The position numbers and the translations under genes were made by a program. 64,000 nucleotides of DNA from Polyangiaceae bacterium (lineage in GTDB: Bacteria; Myxococcota_A; Polyangia; Polyangiales; Polyangiaceae). The stretch spans positions 1 through 64,000 of the forward strand of contig JABFXY010000049.1 in assembly GCA_013361525.1 (NCBI GenBank). The letters run 5' to 3'. The notes under the pieces are model-generated. The model searched no databases. It had not been told where the DNA came from and saw only the letters and a program-made list of their open reading frames with translations. Each line of letters starts with the position of its first letter. The first letter of the stretch is position 1. This document shows, piece after piece, positions 27,989 through 36,225 of the stretch.

Positions 27989-29157
27989 GTCTCGGTCCGC
28001 GCTCGAGGCTGAACTTTGCTGCCGGGCTTGAGCTGCGCCTGACCGTCGAGGACGACCCGCTCTCCTTCGGTGATGCCGGAGCGAAGGAGGGCGATTTCAC
28101 CTTGGATGCGCTCGACCTCCACCGGCCGTGCGGCCGCGACGTCCCCATCCTCGACCACGTAAACGAAAGAGCCGGTTGGTCCCCGCTGTATCGCGACCGC
28201 GGGGACGACGAGCGCATCCTCCTCCGTCCGAACGACGACGCTCGCTTTGACGAATTGGTTCGGCCAGAGGTGCTTGTCCGGATTCGAGAACGACGCTTTG
28301 AGACGAATCGTTCCGGTCGCGGTGTTGATTTGATTGTCGATGAGATCGAGCTTCCCGGTCGCGATCGTGCGATTGCCGGTTCGATCACGCGCGTCGACCG
28401 GCAGCGCCTCTTTCTTCAGTGCGTCACTGACCTCCACGAGGTCATCCATCGGGAGGCTGAAGACGACATCGATCGGGTCGAGCTGGGTGACGACGACGAG
28501 CCCGGGGTCGGTCGTGTGGATGATGTTCCCTGCGTCGACGAGCCGAATACCCGTGACGCCGTCGATGGGCGAAACGACGCGCGCATATTCGACGTCGAGC
28601 TTCGCGCGATCGATCTGCGCGCGATCTCCTTGGACCGTCGCGCGCAGCTGCTCGACGAGCGCCCGCTGGTCGTCGACGGATTGGCCCGTCGCGATGCCGC
28701 TCTTCGCGAGCTCGGTGAAGCGACGCAGATTGATCTGGGCACCGGCCAGCGTGGCGCGGTCTTTTTCGAGCGTCGCTTCGGCTGCCGCGAGGGCGGCATT
28801 GAACGGTCGTGGATCGATCTCCGCGAGAACGTCACCCTGCTTGACCGATTGGCCCTCGCGAAACACGACGCGGTCCAGTCGGCCGTCGACCTGAGGCTTC
28901 ACGGTGACGGTGCTGCGCGCGACGACCGTGCCGAGACCATCGAGGGAGATCGGGACACTCCGGCGCTCGGCGTTCGTGACGACGACGGATACGACGCGCT
29001 CGTCAGCGGGTGACCCGCTCTTGCCTTGCCCTTCTGCGCGGTAGCGAGCCGCCCCGATCAAGAGCGCGACGACCAAGCTCCCCAGCGCGGCGAACACCCA
29101 CCGCCTTCCCCGCGAAGAAGGCGTGGAGACGAGCGCCGGGCCAGGTTGCTCGCTCAT
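27985..29157 (-). CDS. mdtA: RND efflux periplasmic adaptor, MdtA-like
   Basis: 390 residues. Membrane-fusion protein bridging the two RND pumps to an outer-membrane channel. An N-terminal anchor helix (about 21-37) is followed by the biotinyl-lipoyl-like half motif TVTVKPQVDGRLDRVVFREGQ, a coiled-coil hairpin (about 115-175), the second half motif VVSPIDGVTGIRLVDAGN, and beta-barrel and membrane-proximal domains ending in GERVVLDGQAQLKPGSKV. The pattern fits MdtA/AcrA. It is the first gene of the operon. GAGGAG lies just upstream of the ATG. The 94-bp gap to the DUF4328 gene should carry the promoter unless transcription reads through from upstream. Confidence 0.93.
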   Translation of the reverse strand: MSEQPGPALVSTPSSRGRRWVFAALGSLVVALLIGAARYRAEGQGKSGSPADERVVSVVVTNAERRSVPISLDGLGTVVARSTVTVKPQVDGRLDRVVFREGQSVKQGDVLAEIDPRPFNAALAAAEATLEKDRATLAGAQINLRRFTELAKSGIATGQSVDDQRALVEQLRATVQGDRAQIDRAKLDVEYARVVSPIDGVTGIRLVDAGNIIHTTDPGLVVVTQLDPIDVVFSLPMDDLVEVSDALKKEALPVDARDRTGNRTIATGKLDLIDNQINTATGTIRLKASFSNPDKHLWPNQFVKASVVVRTEEDALVVPAVAIQRGPTGSFVYVVEDGDVAAARPVEVERIQGEIALLRSGITEGERVVLDGQAQLKPGSKVQPRARTET

Positions 29158-29251
29158 GGCTCCTCGCGCGTAGCGACAACCGGGCCAGCTCGATCACCGA
29201 GGAATTACGGCTCGTGACAGTTCTGCGCACGAGGGGGGTGAGCGCCGGCGC

Positions 29252-29989
29252 TCACGTGTACCCATGTGTGCGGGCACGCTCGCGCTGTCGCCGCACCAGG
29301 CCATACACGATGAGCGCCGCCAGGATTGTCGCGGCGAGCGTCACCAAGCAGTGAATGCCCAACCATTGGTTGAATTGAATGCGCTCCTCGATGGTTTCTC
29401 TATCGAGCCTCTGCAGTAGCCACGAGCCGAGGAACATGAGAACCCATCCGCACCACCAGCCCGGCAAGAGCGAGGGCGTGCCCGCGTGCCACCATTCACG
29501 GCCTCGGTGCTGCGGAGCGCTTGCCAGCCAGATCTCCCGCATGACTTGGTACGGCTTCCAGACGGCGGCGATCGGAACGAAGAACCACCCTACCGCCCAT
29601 CCCGGCGTAGACCGAATCGAAGTCGCGCCCAGCGCCCGCACGTTGACGTTCGCGCGGCGCACGAACAGCAGAAACGTCAGGTACGTCACGAGCAGCACGG
29701 CCGTCTTCGCGACCATGAGCACACGGGCCTGGCGTGCGTACGACTCGGCGACGTCAGGGTCGTGGAGACCGCGCTCCATGTCGCGAAGAACCGGGTTGGT
29801 GGCGACGATGATCCAGAAAAGGCCGAATGTCAGAGCTCCGAACGCGACCAGGAGTCCGACCAGCGGATATCCGATCCGCCGTGGGTCGACATAACGCCAC
29901 CCATCGACACCCGGGGGAGACGTGATGACACGGGCCGCCTTGGCTGCGTCGTCCGCGGGCGGCGCATAGGGGTTCAGCCGGTCGCCCAC
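29252..29989 (-). CDS. DUF4328 membrane protein
   Basis: 245 residues. About five to six hydrophobic helices, with the family hallmark TPGWAVGWFFVPIAAVWKPYQVMREIW near the middle (about 130-155), followed by a WW-rich stretch. DUF4328 proteins are uncharacterised integral membrane proteins. The N-terminus NPYAPPADDAA is a soluble Pro/Ala segment often seen in related membrane proteins. The start is GTG at 29989, two bases after the upstream lipoprotein stop, so the two genes are probably cotranscribed. Confidence 0.85.
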   Translation of the reverse strand: MGDRLNPYAPPADDAAKAARVITSPPGVDGWRYVDPRRIGYPLVGLLVAFGALTFGLFWIIVATNPVLRDMERGLHDPDVAESYARQARVLMVAKTAVLLVTYLTFLLFVRRANVNVRALGATSIRSTPGWAVGWFFVPIAAVWKPYQVMREIWLASAPQHRGREWWHAGTPSLLPGWWCGWVLMFLGSWLLQRLDRETIEERIQFNQWLGIHCLVTLAATILAALIVYGLVRRQRERARTHGYT

Positions 29990-29990
29990 G

Positions 29991-31352
29991 CTATTGCGAC
30001 ACCGCGCTCAGCGGCGTCGCAAAGACGAACCGCTCGTTTTCACCCTCACTGACGGACCAGAGCAAGTCGTCCGCCGGCTCGTAGCTGAGATCTTCGGGCC
30101 ACTTGTTCCAGCCGTAGGTCTCCGACGGGGAATCGGGCGCGGCTCGGTAGAGCTCCCCATCCCAGCCATCAGGCGCGCTCGAGGACATCCAGAATTGCCC
30201 TTCGTTCGCGACCACACCCTGCAGCGCCTTCTGCCCGCAGACCCAGGCCTCCGCCGGAAATAGGGTCGGACCACCTTTCAACAAACCGGTCTCGTCGACG
30301 GGGTAACGAAAGATCCCTCCGTACACGGAGTCCGGATCGTACTCCCCCGTTACCACACTCACCGGATCCGTCGAGCGGTCGATGGATACGAAGGAGAAGC
30401 GTTGATTGCAGAGGTTCGGATCTTCGTAATGCCCTATCTGGGGGACGATGTACTTGAAGTTCTGGGCGTAATAGCTGTCCGACGCGGGATCGTATCCCAT
30501 CTGGTCGGCTTCCCCGATGTCGGGGCGAAGGATCCGTTCCATATCGAAGACGCGGAAGCCGTTCCAGGTGTCGACGATATAGAGGTAGCGCCCGACCCAC
30601 GCGACGCCGCCCGAATGCAGAGGCACCGAAACGAAGTCCGGCGCCTCCGGTGTTCCGGTCGGCTCGACCAGCAGCAGCAGCCGATAGGGGTAGGTGTTTC
30701 CGGTGACGTCGACGAGCGACAACCGAACATCGGTGCTCGGGGTGCCCGGCCCGCCGCCGTGATACCACGACACGAGCGCGAGCTTTTTTCCGCCGAGCGT
30801 CCCCTCGGCCGTCGCGTCCCACGTCCCGGTGATCCCCTGCGGCCACCATTCTCCTGTCGCGTTGTCACTGTCGCTGAAGCTGAACGCGCGTGCGATCGTG
30901 GAGACGTTGCCGACGACGTCGGATGCCGGAGTGCCGACACGATTGAGATCTTGGGCAATGTCGTCGATCGTCGCGATTGAGAGCTTCGCCGCGAGGGCAT
31001 CGACGATGGCGCCTTTGTCTTCCCAGGTGCCCTTGTCGTTCAAAGGGTAAGCGCAGCGATCGATCGTGCGCAGGCCACCGCCCTCGGCGAGCCCCGTGTG
31101 CGCGGGGCATTCCGGCGTCGCATCGAGGCAAGGATCGGGAGGCTCCGCGGCGCCGCCCGTACCACCTTCACCGCCGAGGTCGGATCCGCCGGTGCTCGAG
31201 GAGCTGCCGCCGCCGGTGTTCGTCGAGGCTGCTCCACCGGCGCCACTGCCACCGGCCCCGCCGTTCGACGTCGCCGCGGAGTCTCCACACCCGCTCGAGA
31301 GCAAGAGCACGACGGACGCAATCAGGTGCAGATGACGAGCCACGTCGGCCAT
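29991..31352 (-). CDS. Secreted lipoprotein, probable beta-propeller, with Gly/Ser-rich linker
   Basis: 453 residues. ATG 31352 has GGAGG 6 nt upstream and gives a lipoprotein signal with Cys22 in LLSSGC; longer upstream reading has no such support. Residues 25-70 are an extreme Gly/Ser/Thr/Ala linker. The remaining roughly 380 residues contain strand-rich segments (VSWYHGGGPGTPS, YLYIVDTWNGFRVFDME, FRYPVDETGLL, ELYRAAPDSPSETYGW) that suggest a propeller reporting or binding domain. Four Cys after residue 75 could pair outside the cell. I do not recognise a family. It is first in a probable two-gene operon with the DUF4328 protein. Confidence 0.72.
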   Translation of the reverse strand: MADVARHLHLIASVVLLLSSGCGDSAATSNGGAGGSGAGGAASTNTGGGSSSSTGGSDLGGEGGTGGAAEPPDPCLDATPECPAHTGLAEGGGLRTIDRCAYPLNDKGTWEDKGAIVDALAAKLSIATIDDIAQDLNRVGTPASDVVGNVSTIARAFSFSDSDNATGEWWPQGITGTWDATAEGTLGGKKLALVSWYHGGGPGTPSTDVRLSLVDVTGNTYPYRLLLLVEPTGTPEAPDFVSVPLHSGGVAWVGRYLYIVDTWNGFRVFDMERILRPDIGEADQMGYDPASDSYYAQNFKYIVPQIGHYEDPNLCNQRFSFVSIDRSTDPVSVVTGEYDPDSVYGGIFRYPVDETGLLKGGPTLFPAEAWVCGQKALQGVVANEGQFWMSSSAPDGWDGELYRAAPDSPSETYGWNKWPEDLSYEPADDLLWSVSEGENERFVFATPLSAVSQ

Positions 31353-31476
31353 CGGAATCCTCCAAGCCAAGCCGAATAACGAGCCGCACGATAACGTGCG
31401 TCGTCGCGGCACCGCAATGGCTCGAGGATTTCGGCTTACAGCGCTCGATTGCGATGGCGCTGCACCAATATGGGTC

Positions 31477-31890
31477 TCATCGGCTGTTCGCGAGAGCCCC
31501 TTGGTCGCGGCGGAGCTTCGTGAGCAGCGCCTCGAACGCGTCGAGAAATGTCCTGACGTCGCTCTTGACGATCGTGCCGGCCGCATTGGCGCTGCGTGCG
31601 ATGCGCAATAGCTCGTCCACGGGTAATGAGGAGTGCAGCACCACCCACGGCATCGGAAAGCCGGATTTTCCTTTCAGCACCTGGAGCAACGCGTCCCCGG
31701 ATAATCCGGGCATTTGAACGTCGAGGACGACGATCTCCGGCCGCTCGGTCAAAATCGCGGCGCCGGTACCTATCGATTGGCTCCGCGTCACGACCGTGTA
31801 GCCGCGCGCCTCGAGCCCGATCGTGAGCGATTGCAGAACCACCTCGTCGTCGTCGACGAGCATGACCTTGTCTCGAGTTCGGCTTTTCAT
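31477..31890 (-). CDS. Single-domain response regulator (receiver)
   Basis: 137 residues, one receiver domain and no output domain. The acidic pocket is Asp13/Asp14 in MLVDDDE, the phosphorylation site Asp57 in VVLDVQMPG, and Lys109 in TIVKSD. The ATG overlaps the stop of the hybrid histidine kinase by 4 bp, so it is the likely final phosphoryl acceptor of that kinase's Hpt domain, passing the signal by protein contact, as CheY/DivK-type receivers do. A switch Ser/Thr is seen in VVLHSS. Confidence 0.92.
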   Translation of the reverse strand: MKSRTRDKVMLVDDDEVVLQSLTIGLEARGYTVVTRSQSIGTGAAILTERPEIVVLDVQMPGLSGDALLQVLKGKSGFPMPWVVLHSSLPVDELLRIARSANAAGTIVKSDVRTFLDAFEALLTKLRRDQGALANSR

Positions 31891-34859
31891 GCTGAGGCCT
31901 CGGAAACCCGCGCGGCCATCGCGCGGTAGACGGCTTCGAGCCGTCCCTCGATCTCGGTCGCGATCACCTGAGCGCGACCGACGTCGCTCTTGCTCACGCT
32001 CTCGAGCTCGTCCAAACGGCCGCCGAGATCGCCGAGCCCCACCGTGCGGGCGGCGCCACGCAACATGTGCGCGACGCGCGCGAGCGACTCTTCGTGCGGC
32101 AGTTTCGTTTCGGGTCCGGCCGCGCGCGAAGCAACCCGGAGGCGTTCGATCTGACCGGGCATGTGCGTGGTGAACGTGACGAGGAGCTTCTCGACCGCCC
32201 TTTCTCCGAGATCGCGGCGGAAAGCGTCCAAGAACGACTCGATCTCCCGAATGTCGCTCTCGGACGTTCGCGACACCGGAGCAGACTTCGAATCACCGGG
32301 ACTGGTCGCAACAGCTTTGCCTCGCAACATGCGCTCGAGCGTGCCGACGAGGGAGCGCCGCTCGAGCGGCTTGGAGAGATAGCCATCCATGCCGGCCTCG
32401 TGGCAGCGCTGCTCGTCACCCGCCATGGCTTGCGCCGTCAACGCGATGATCGGCGTACGTTTGCCGGCAGGCTCTTTGTGTCGCCAGCGACGCGTCGCCT
32501 CGAAGCCGTCGAGCGTCGGCATTTGGCAGTCCATGAACACCAAGTCGAACGTCTCGCGCTCGAGCAACTCGAGTGCCTTTTCGCCGTCCTCTGCGAGGGT
32601 GATGTCGAGGCCCAGGTCCTCGAGCATGGATTGCGCGACGACTTGGTTGACGGGGTTGTCTTCGACGAGCAGGACTCGTTGCCCGGGCGCGCTCTTCCAA
32701 GCGAGACCACGCTCCGCGGGACGGCTCACGGTCCCGTTCGGCTCGACGATACGAGCAACTGCGCTCTCGACCGCACCCCAGCGGATCGGCCACCCGACCG
32801 ACGCGCGCGCGGCGACCACATTCGGCACGTTGCCGTCGGTGAGAAGGACGAGCTTCTTCGTCCCGAGCTTCCGAATGAGGGCGTCGAGCTGGGCGCGCGG
32901 GAGCCGACCATCGACGATTGCGACGTCCGCGTCGGCTGCAACACCGCATTCGATGTGCGCACCGCGCGCTGCGAGCAATTCCGTGAGGGCGGTTCGGGTG
33001 CCGTCGTGAGCGCTCTCCACCCACGCTTTCTTGCCTGCGAGCGAGACGGGCGGGCTCGCGCTCGAGCCGCGCTTGAAGGGGAGCTGGAAGTAGAAGTGAC
33101 TGCCGACACCGAGCTTGCTCTCGAAGCCGATCGACCCGCCCATGGCCTCGACGAGGCGTTTCGAAATCGCGAGCCCGAGACCCGATCCGCCGAAGCGGCG
33201 GGAGATCGATCCATCCGCCTGCGTGAACGGTGCAAACAGGCGTGATTGAGTAGATTCGTCGACGCCGATGCCGGTGTCGCGAACCGAGAAGCGCAAAACG
33301 GGTTCCTCGGCCCCCACGTCGTCGGCGAGACCCACGCGAACCACCACTTCGCCTTTGTTGGTGAATTTGACGGCGTTCGCGACCAGGTTCGTCAGCGCCT
33401 GCCGGCAGCGCGTCATGTCGCCGATGACGACGTCGGGGACGCGCCGGTCGACGATGGCCACGAGCTCGATGTTCTTCGCCTGCGCGCGGGCGGCATTCAC
33501 CGTGAGCACGTCGTCGACCATCAAGCGCGGCTCGAACGGCTGGCGCGCGAGCTCGAAACGTCCAGCATCGATTTTCGATAGATCGAGGACGTCGTTCACC
33601 AGCGCGAGGAGATTGTCGGCGCACGTTCGCAGCGTCTCCAGCTGCTCGGTCTGACGGCCGTCGAGTCTGCTTCGCCCGAGCATGTCGGACATTCCGATGA
33701 TGCCGTTCAACGGCGTGCGAATCTCGTGGCTCATCGTGGCGAGGAAATCGCCCTTTGCTCGAGAAGCCTCTTCGGCGCGCTGCCGGGCCGTGACGACCTC
33801 CGCTTCGGCTTGTTTGCGCGCGGTGACATCGAGCTCGACCGATATCGTGTGCTCGACCCGCTTCGCTTCGTCACGAACACGTTTCCATTGCAGGTAAAGC
33901 CAAAGAGGCTTGCCGCTCGAGTGCACCAACACTTCCCCGGCGGCCTCGTCGCCTTCTTCGAGCTGAGAGAGCAGGCGCTCGACGTCGCCGCGATCGGCGG
34001 CTGCGTCGAGGAGAAGGTCCGCGCGCGAGCGGCCCTTGGCCTCCTCGATCGATTTGCCCGCGAGGCGCTCGAATGCTGCATTCACCCATTCGATGCGGCC
34101 CTTGGGATCGGCAATGACCACGCCGTTCGATGTGTGGTTCGCGACGATTCCGAGGCGAGCCTCTGCCTCACGGGCGGCAAGGGCGCGTTCGGCGGCGACG
34201 CGCGCCGCCATGTCGCGCTCGAGCTGCTCGGTGGAGGCGCGCAGCTGCTGCCGCTGGAACGCATCCAGCAGCGTCTGCCGCCGCAGAAAAACCGCCCACC
34301 AACCGCAGAGCGCGACATGCAAAATCGCGATACCGAAGTGGAAGAACAGCTTCAGAATGCTGACGTAAACATCCGTGAAGAAGTAGAGCTGCACACCGGA
34401 GTTGTGCAAAAGGGCGAAGATGATGTGCTGGCCGATGATGAGCAACGTACCCGGCCACATCGACAGGCCATCCTGGTAGATGACCATCGCCGTGAAGGCG
34501 GTAAAGAAGAAGAAGTGCATCTCGGCGAGGCCGTGCAGCTGATAGATGTGCAGCGCAACGAACACCTGGAGCGAGACGCCGGCAACCACCCGGGTAATGC
34601 GATGTTTCGGCAGTAGATAGACCGTGCAAAAGAACATCGCGGCGGCGGCGAGCGCGATCGAGATCGACAGCAGCCAAGTGCCATAGATGGGCGCGAGGGC
34701 GAGGGCGATCCCCGTATGAAGAAGGATCAGCGCCTTCATCATGCGGTCCCCTCGCTCGTACGCGCCGTCCATCACGGCGTTCACGCGCGGGACGTCGAGA
34801 ACGAACTGCTCGAAGGTCATACCGAGGGGGGCGGGAGCATCAGCGGTTGTCGTCGACAA
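31887..34859 (-). CDS. Membrane hybrid histidine kinase (PAS-HisKA-HATPase-pseudo-REC-REC-Hpt)
   Basis: 990 residues from a TTG start at 34859, chosen because GAGGAGG lies 5 nt upstream; the next upstream ATG (34889) lacks one. Order: five or six N-terminal membrane helices (about 45-190), coiled linker, PAS (about 225-345), HisKA with His378 in MSHEIRTPLNG, HATPase_c (NAVKFTNKG, DTGIGV, FGGSGLGLAI), a degenerate receiver (about 605-695) lacking the usual phosphorylation site, a full receiver with Asp777 in VFMDCQMPTLDG, and Hpt with His931 in ARVAHMLRGAA. Phosphate should pass His378, Asp777, His931, then the coupled receiver. The start lies inside the 3' end of the upstream thioredoxin-like gene (20-bp overlap). 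The signal is unknown; the membrane part is MASE-like. Confidence 0.92.
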   Translation of the reverse strand: MSTTTADAPAPLGMTFEQFVLDVPRVNAVMDGAYERGDRMMKALILLHTGIALALAPIYGTWLLSISIALAAAAMFFCTVYLLPKHRITRVVAGVSLQVFVALHIYQLHGLAEMHFFFFTAFTAMVIYQDGLSMWPGTLLIIGQHIIFALLHNSGVQLYFFTDVYVSILKLFFHFGIAILHVALCGWWAVFLRRQTLLDAFQRQQLRASTEQLERDMAARVAAERALAAREAEARLGIVANHTSNGVVIADPKGRIEWVNAAFERLAGKSIEEAKGRSRADLLLDAAADRGDVERLLSQLEEGDEAAGEVLVHSSGKPLWLYLQWKRVRDEAKRVEHTISVELDVTARKQAEAEVVTARQRAEEASRAKGDFLATMSHEIRTPLNGIIGMSDMLGRSRLDGRQTEQLETLRTCADNLLALVNDVLDLSKIDAGRFELARQPFEPRLMVDDVLTVNAARAQAKNIELVAIVDRRVPDVVIGDMTRCRQALTNLVANAVKFTNKGEVVVRVGLADDVGAEEPVLRFSVRDTGIGVDESTQSRLFAPFTQADGSISRRFGGSGLGLAISKRLVEAMGGSIGFESKLGVGSHFYFQLPFKRGSSASPPVSLAGKKAWVESAHDGTRTALTELLAARGAHIECGVAADADVAIVDGRLPRAQLDALIRKLGTKKLVLLTDGNVPNVVAARASVGWPIRWGAVESAVARIVEPNGTVSRPAERGLAWKSAPGQRVLLVEDNPVNQVVAQSMLEDLGLDITLAEDGEKALELLERETFDLVFMDCQMPTLDGFEATRRWRHKEPAGKRTPIIALTAQAMAGDEQRCHEAGMDGYLSKPLERRSLVGTLERMLRGKAVATSPGDSKSAPVSRTSESDIREIESFLDAFRRDLGERAVEKLLVTFTTHMPGQIERLRVASRAAGPETKLPHEESLARVAHMLRGAARTVGLGDLGGRLDELESVSKSDVGRAQVIATEIEGRLEAVYRAMAARVSEASA

Positions 34860-35559
34860 GGAAACCTCCTCGAGTGCTCGGGGCGCCATGGGCAGTAGGC
34901 AGCTCGCAGCCGTACGCGGGTGTCTCTCGTGGAGCTTCTCGCGACGACTCGAGCGACTCGATCGCAATGCGAACGAACTCGGTCTCGGGGTCCGTGCAAT
35001 AGCGGGACACGTTGTAATTCCCTCGATAAACGAGCTTCTGCTCGGCATCGACGAGGACGGCCTGCGGCGTCGAATAGACGCCGGCAGCCGCAGCGACGCG
35101 CCCATTGGTGTCCACGAAGTGGGGGATGCCGAGCTTCAGCTCGGCCATCGCGGCGTCGAGCTCGTGCCCAGAGAGAGACGTCTGCGCGACGGCGATGAAC
35201 TCGACACGTTCACCGAACCTCGCGTGGAGCTTCCGAACGTGGTCCACGTTGAAGCGCGTGCATGGGCATTCCGGGTTGAAGAAGTGCAGGAGCACCGGCC
35301 GCCCGGCACGCGGCGGAAGGTTCGCGGCGGCGAGCCAGGCATCGACCTCGAGGGAGGAACCGGCAGGCGGCTGGACCAGGCCGTCGGGACGTGGCGTGGG
35401 CAGTGAATAGCGAACGTCTTCGCGCCAGAACAGGTACCCGCTGAAAGAGAGGCAGGTGGCGACGACCAGCGCGACCACCGCGATACGGCCGACGGGAGCA
35501 CGTCTCCCCTCGGCCGCGCCCACCCCCGATGGCGTCGCTAGTGCAATTTCAGGCTTCAT
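34840..35559 (-). CDS. Membrane-anchored thioredoxin-fold protein with CPC motif
   Basis: 239 residues. One N-terminal membrane helix (about 25-45) holds a periplasmic thioredoxin-like domain (about 70-205). The redox site reads FNPECPCTRFN, with Cys98 and Cys100 one residue apart, not the CxxC of classic thioredoxins; CPC sites occur in some AhpC/TSA-like and DUF6436-type proteins. The cis-Pro equivalent is in GVYSTPQAVLVD. A further Cys pair lies near the end (Cys in RYCTDP and in YGCELP). It may reduce or sense thiols in the periplasm. It is first in the operon with the hybrid kinase, whose TTG start overlaps its last codons, so it might modulate that kinase's sensing. Confidence 0.8.
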   Translation of the reverse strand: MKPEIALATPSGVGAAEGRRAPVGRIAVVALVVATCLSFSGYLFWREDVRYSLPTPRPDGLVQPPAGSSLEVDAWLAAANLPPRAGRPVLLHFFNPECPCTRFNVDHVRKLHARFGERVEFIAVAQTSLSGHELDAAMAELKLGIPHFVDTNGRVAAAAGVYSTPQAVLVDAEQKLVYRGNYNVSRYCTDPETEFVRIAIESLESSREAPRETPAYGCELPTAHGAPSTRGGFLVDDNR

Positions 35560-36225
35560 GACTGCGATCGGACCGTTCGCGAGACCCGACCATTTTTCAG
35601 GCTAAGCGGTCGCGCGCAGCACATAAAGTGTCTGATTCATCAGTTCGATCGCACCTTGGTCGGTGCAAATTGCCACGATGAGGGCCTACCTCACGTATTC
35701 CAATCACCCACAACACCGGCGAGATTCTCACGGTCGATAGGTCATTAGAGATTTGGGGTTACGCACCGCGCGCCGCCCTCGGAGCGGCCGCATTTGAGAC
35801 CGCTTCGCCTCTACGGACCGAGACGGGCGATGCTTTAGAGGCGCAGGAACGCCCGCTGGAGCGCAGCCATCCCACATCGCCACCATTCACCCGACGTCAG
35901 CCCGCGCCAATCCGATAGAACGGGATTGATCCGTGATCCAACGATTCGCATCTCCCTGCGTCATCGTTTGCTTGCCGTGTGATCTGCTCGTGTTATGCCT
36001 CGACACCTTCCTGCGTGGCTCGCGTGTTTAGGCCGCGACCGCGATAGGCAATCGACGCTTCCGAAGCGTCATACATAGGCCCACTCCTTCGGGCATTGCC
36101 CAACGAGGAGTCGAGCTTTCCAAAGCGCAATCGAACGCTCGCAACTCGTTCGCGCGAGTCGCACCGGTCCATTCCGCGCAAGTGGGCATTCCATATGGAG
36201 TGCACAGGAAAGGCAGCACCGATCG
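35560..36225. other. Long divergent intergenic region, no gene seen
   Basis: 666 bp between the thioredoxin-like gene (minus) and the PA14 lipoprotein gene (plus). It is less GC-rich than the genes and reading frames inside it lack the third-position GC bias. It should contain promoters for both sides. I see one clean dyad at 36054-36070 and a weak one, GCACC-N6-GGTGC (about 35650-35666), and no tRNA or recognisable riboswitch. Confidence 0.6.
36054..36070. promoter_or_regulatory. Perfect 17-bp dyad, possible operator
   Basis: GACGCTTC-c-GAAGCGTC is a perfect 8+1+8 inverted repeat, 156 bp before the PA14 lipoprotein start in an otherwise featureless region. The size and symmetry suit a dimeric repressor or activator, but no -10/-35 pair can be assigned with confidence and it could be coincidence. 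Confidence 0.35.

Noticed and set aside
35640-35680. Sigma-54 promoter (TGGC and TGC blocks on the minus strand)
   Set aside because: Spacing between the GG and GC elements is too short for a -24/-12 promoter.
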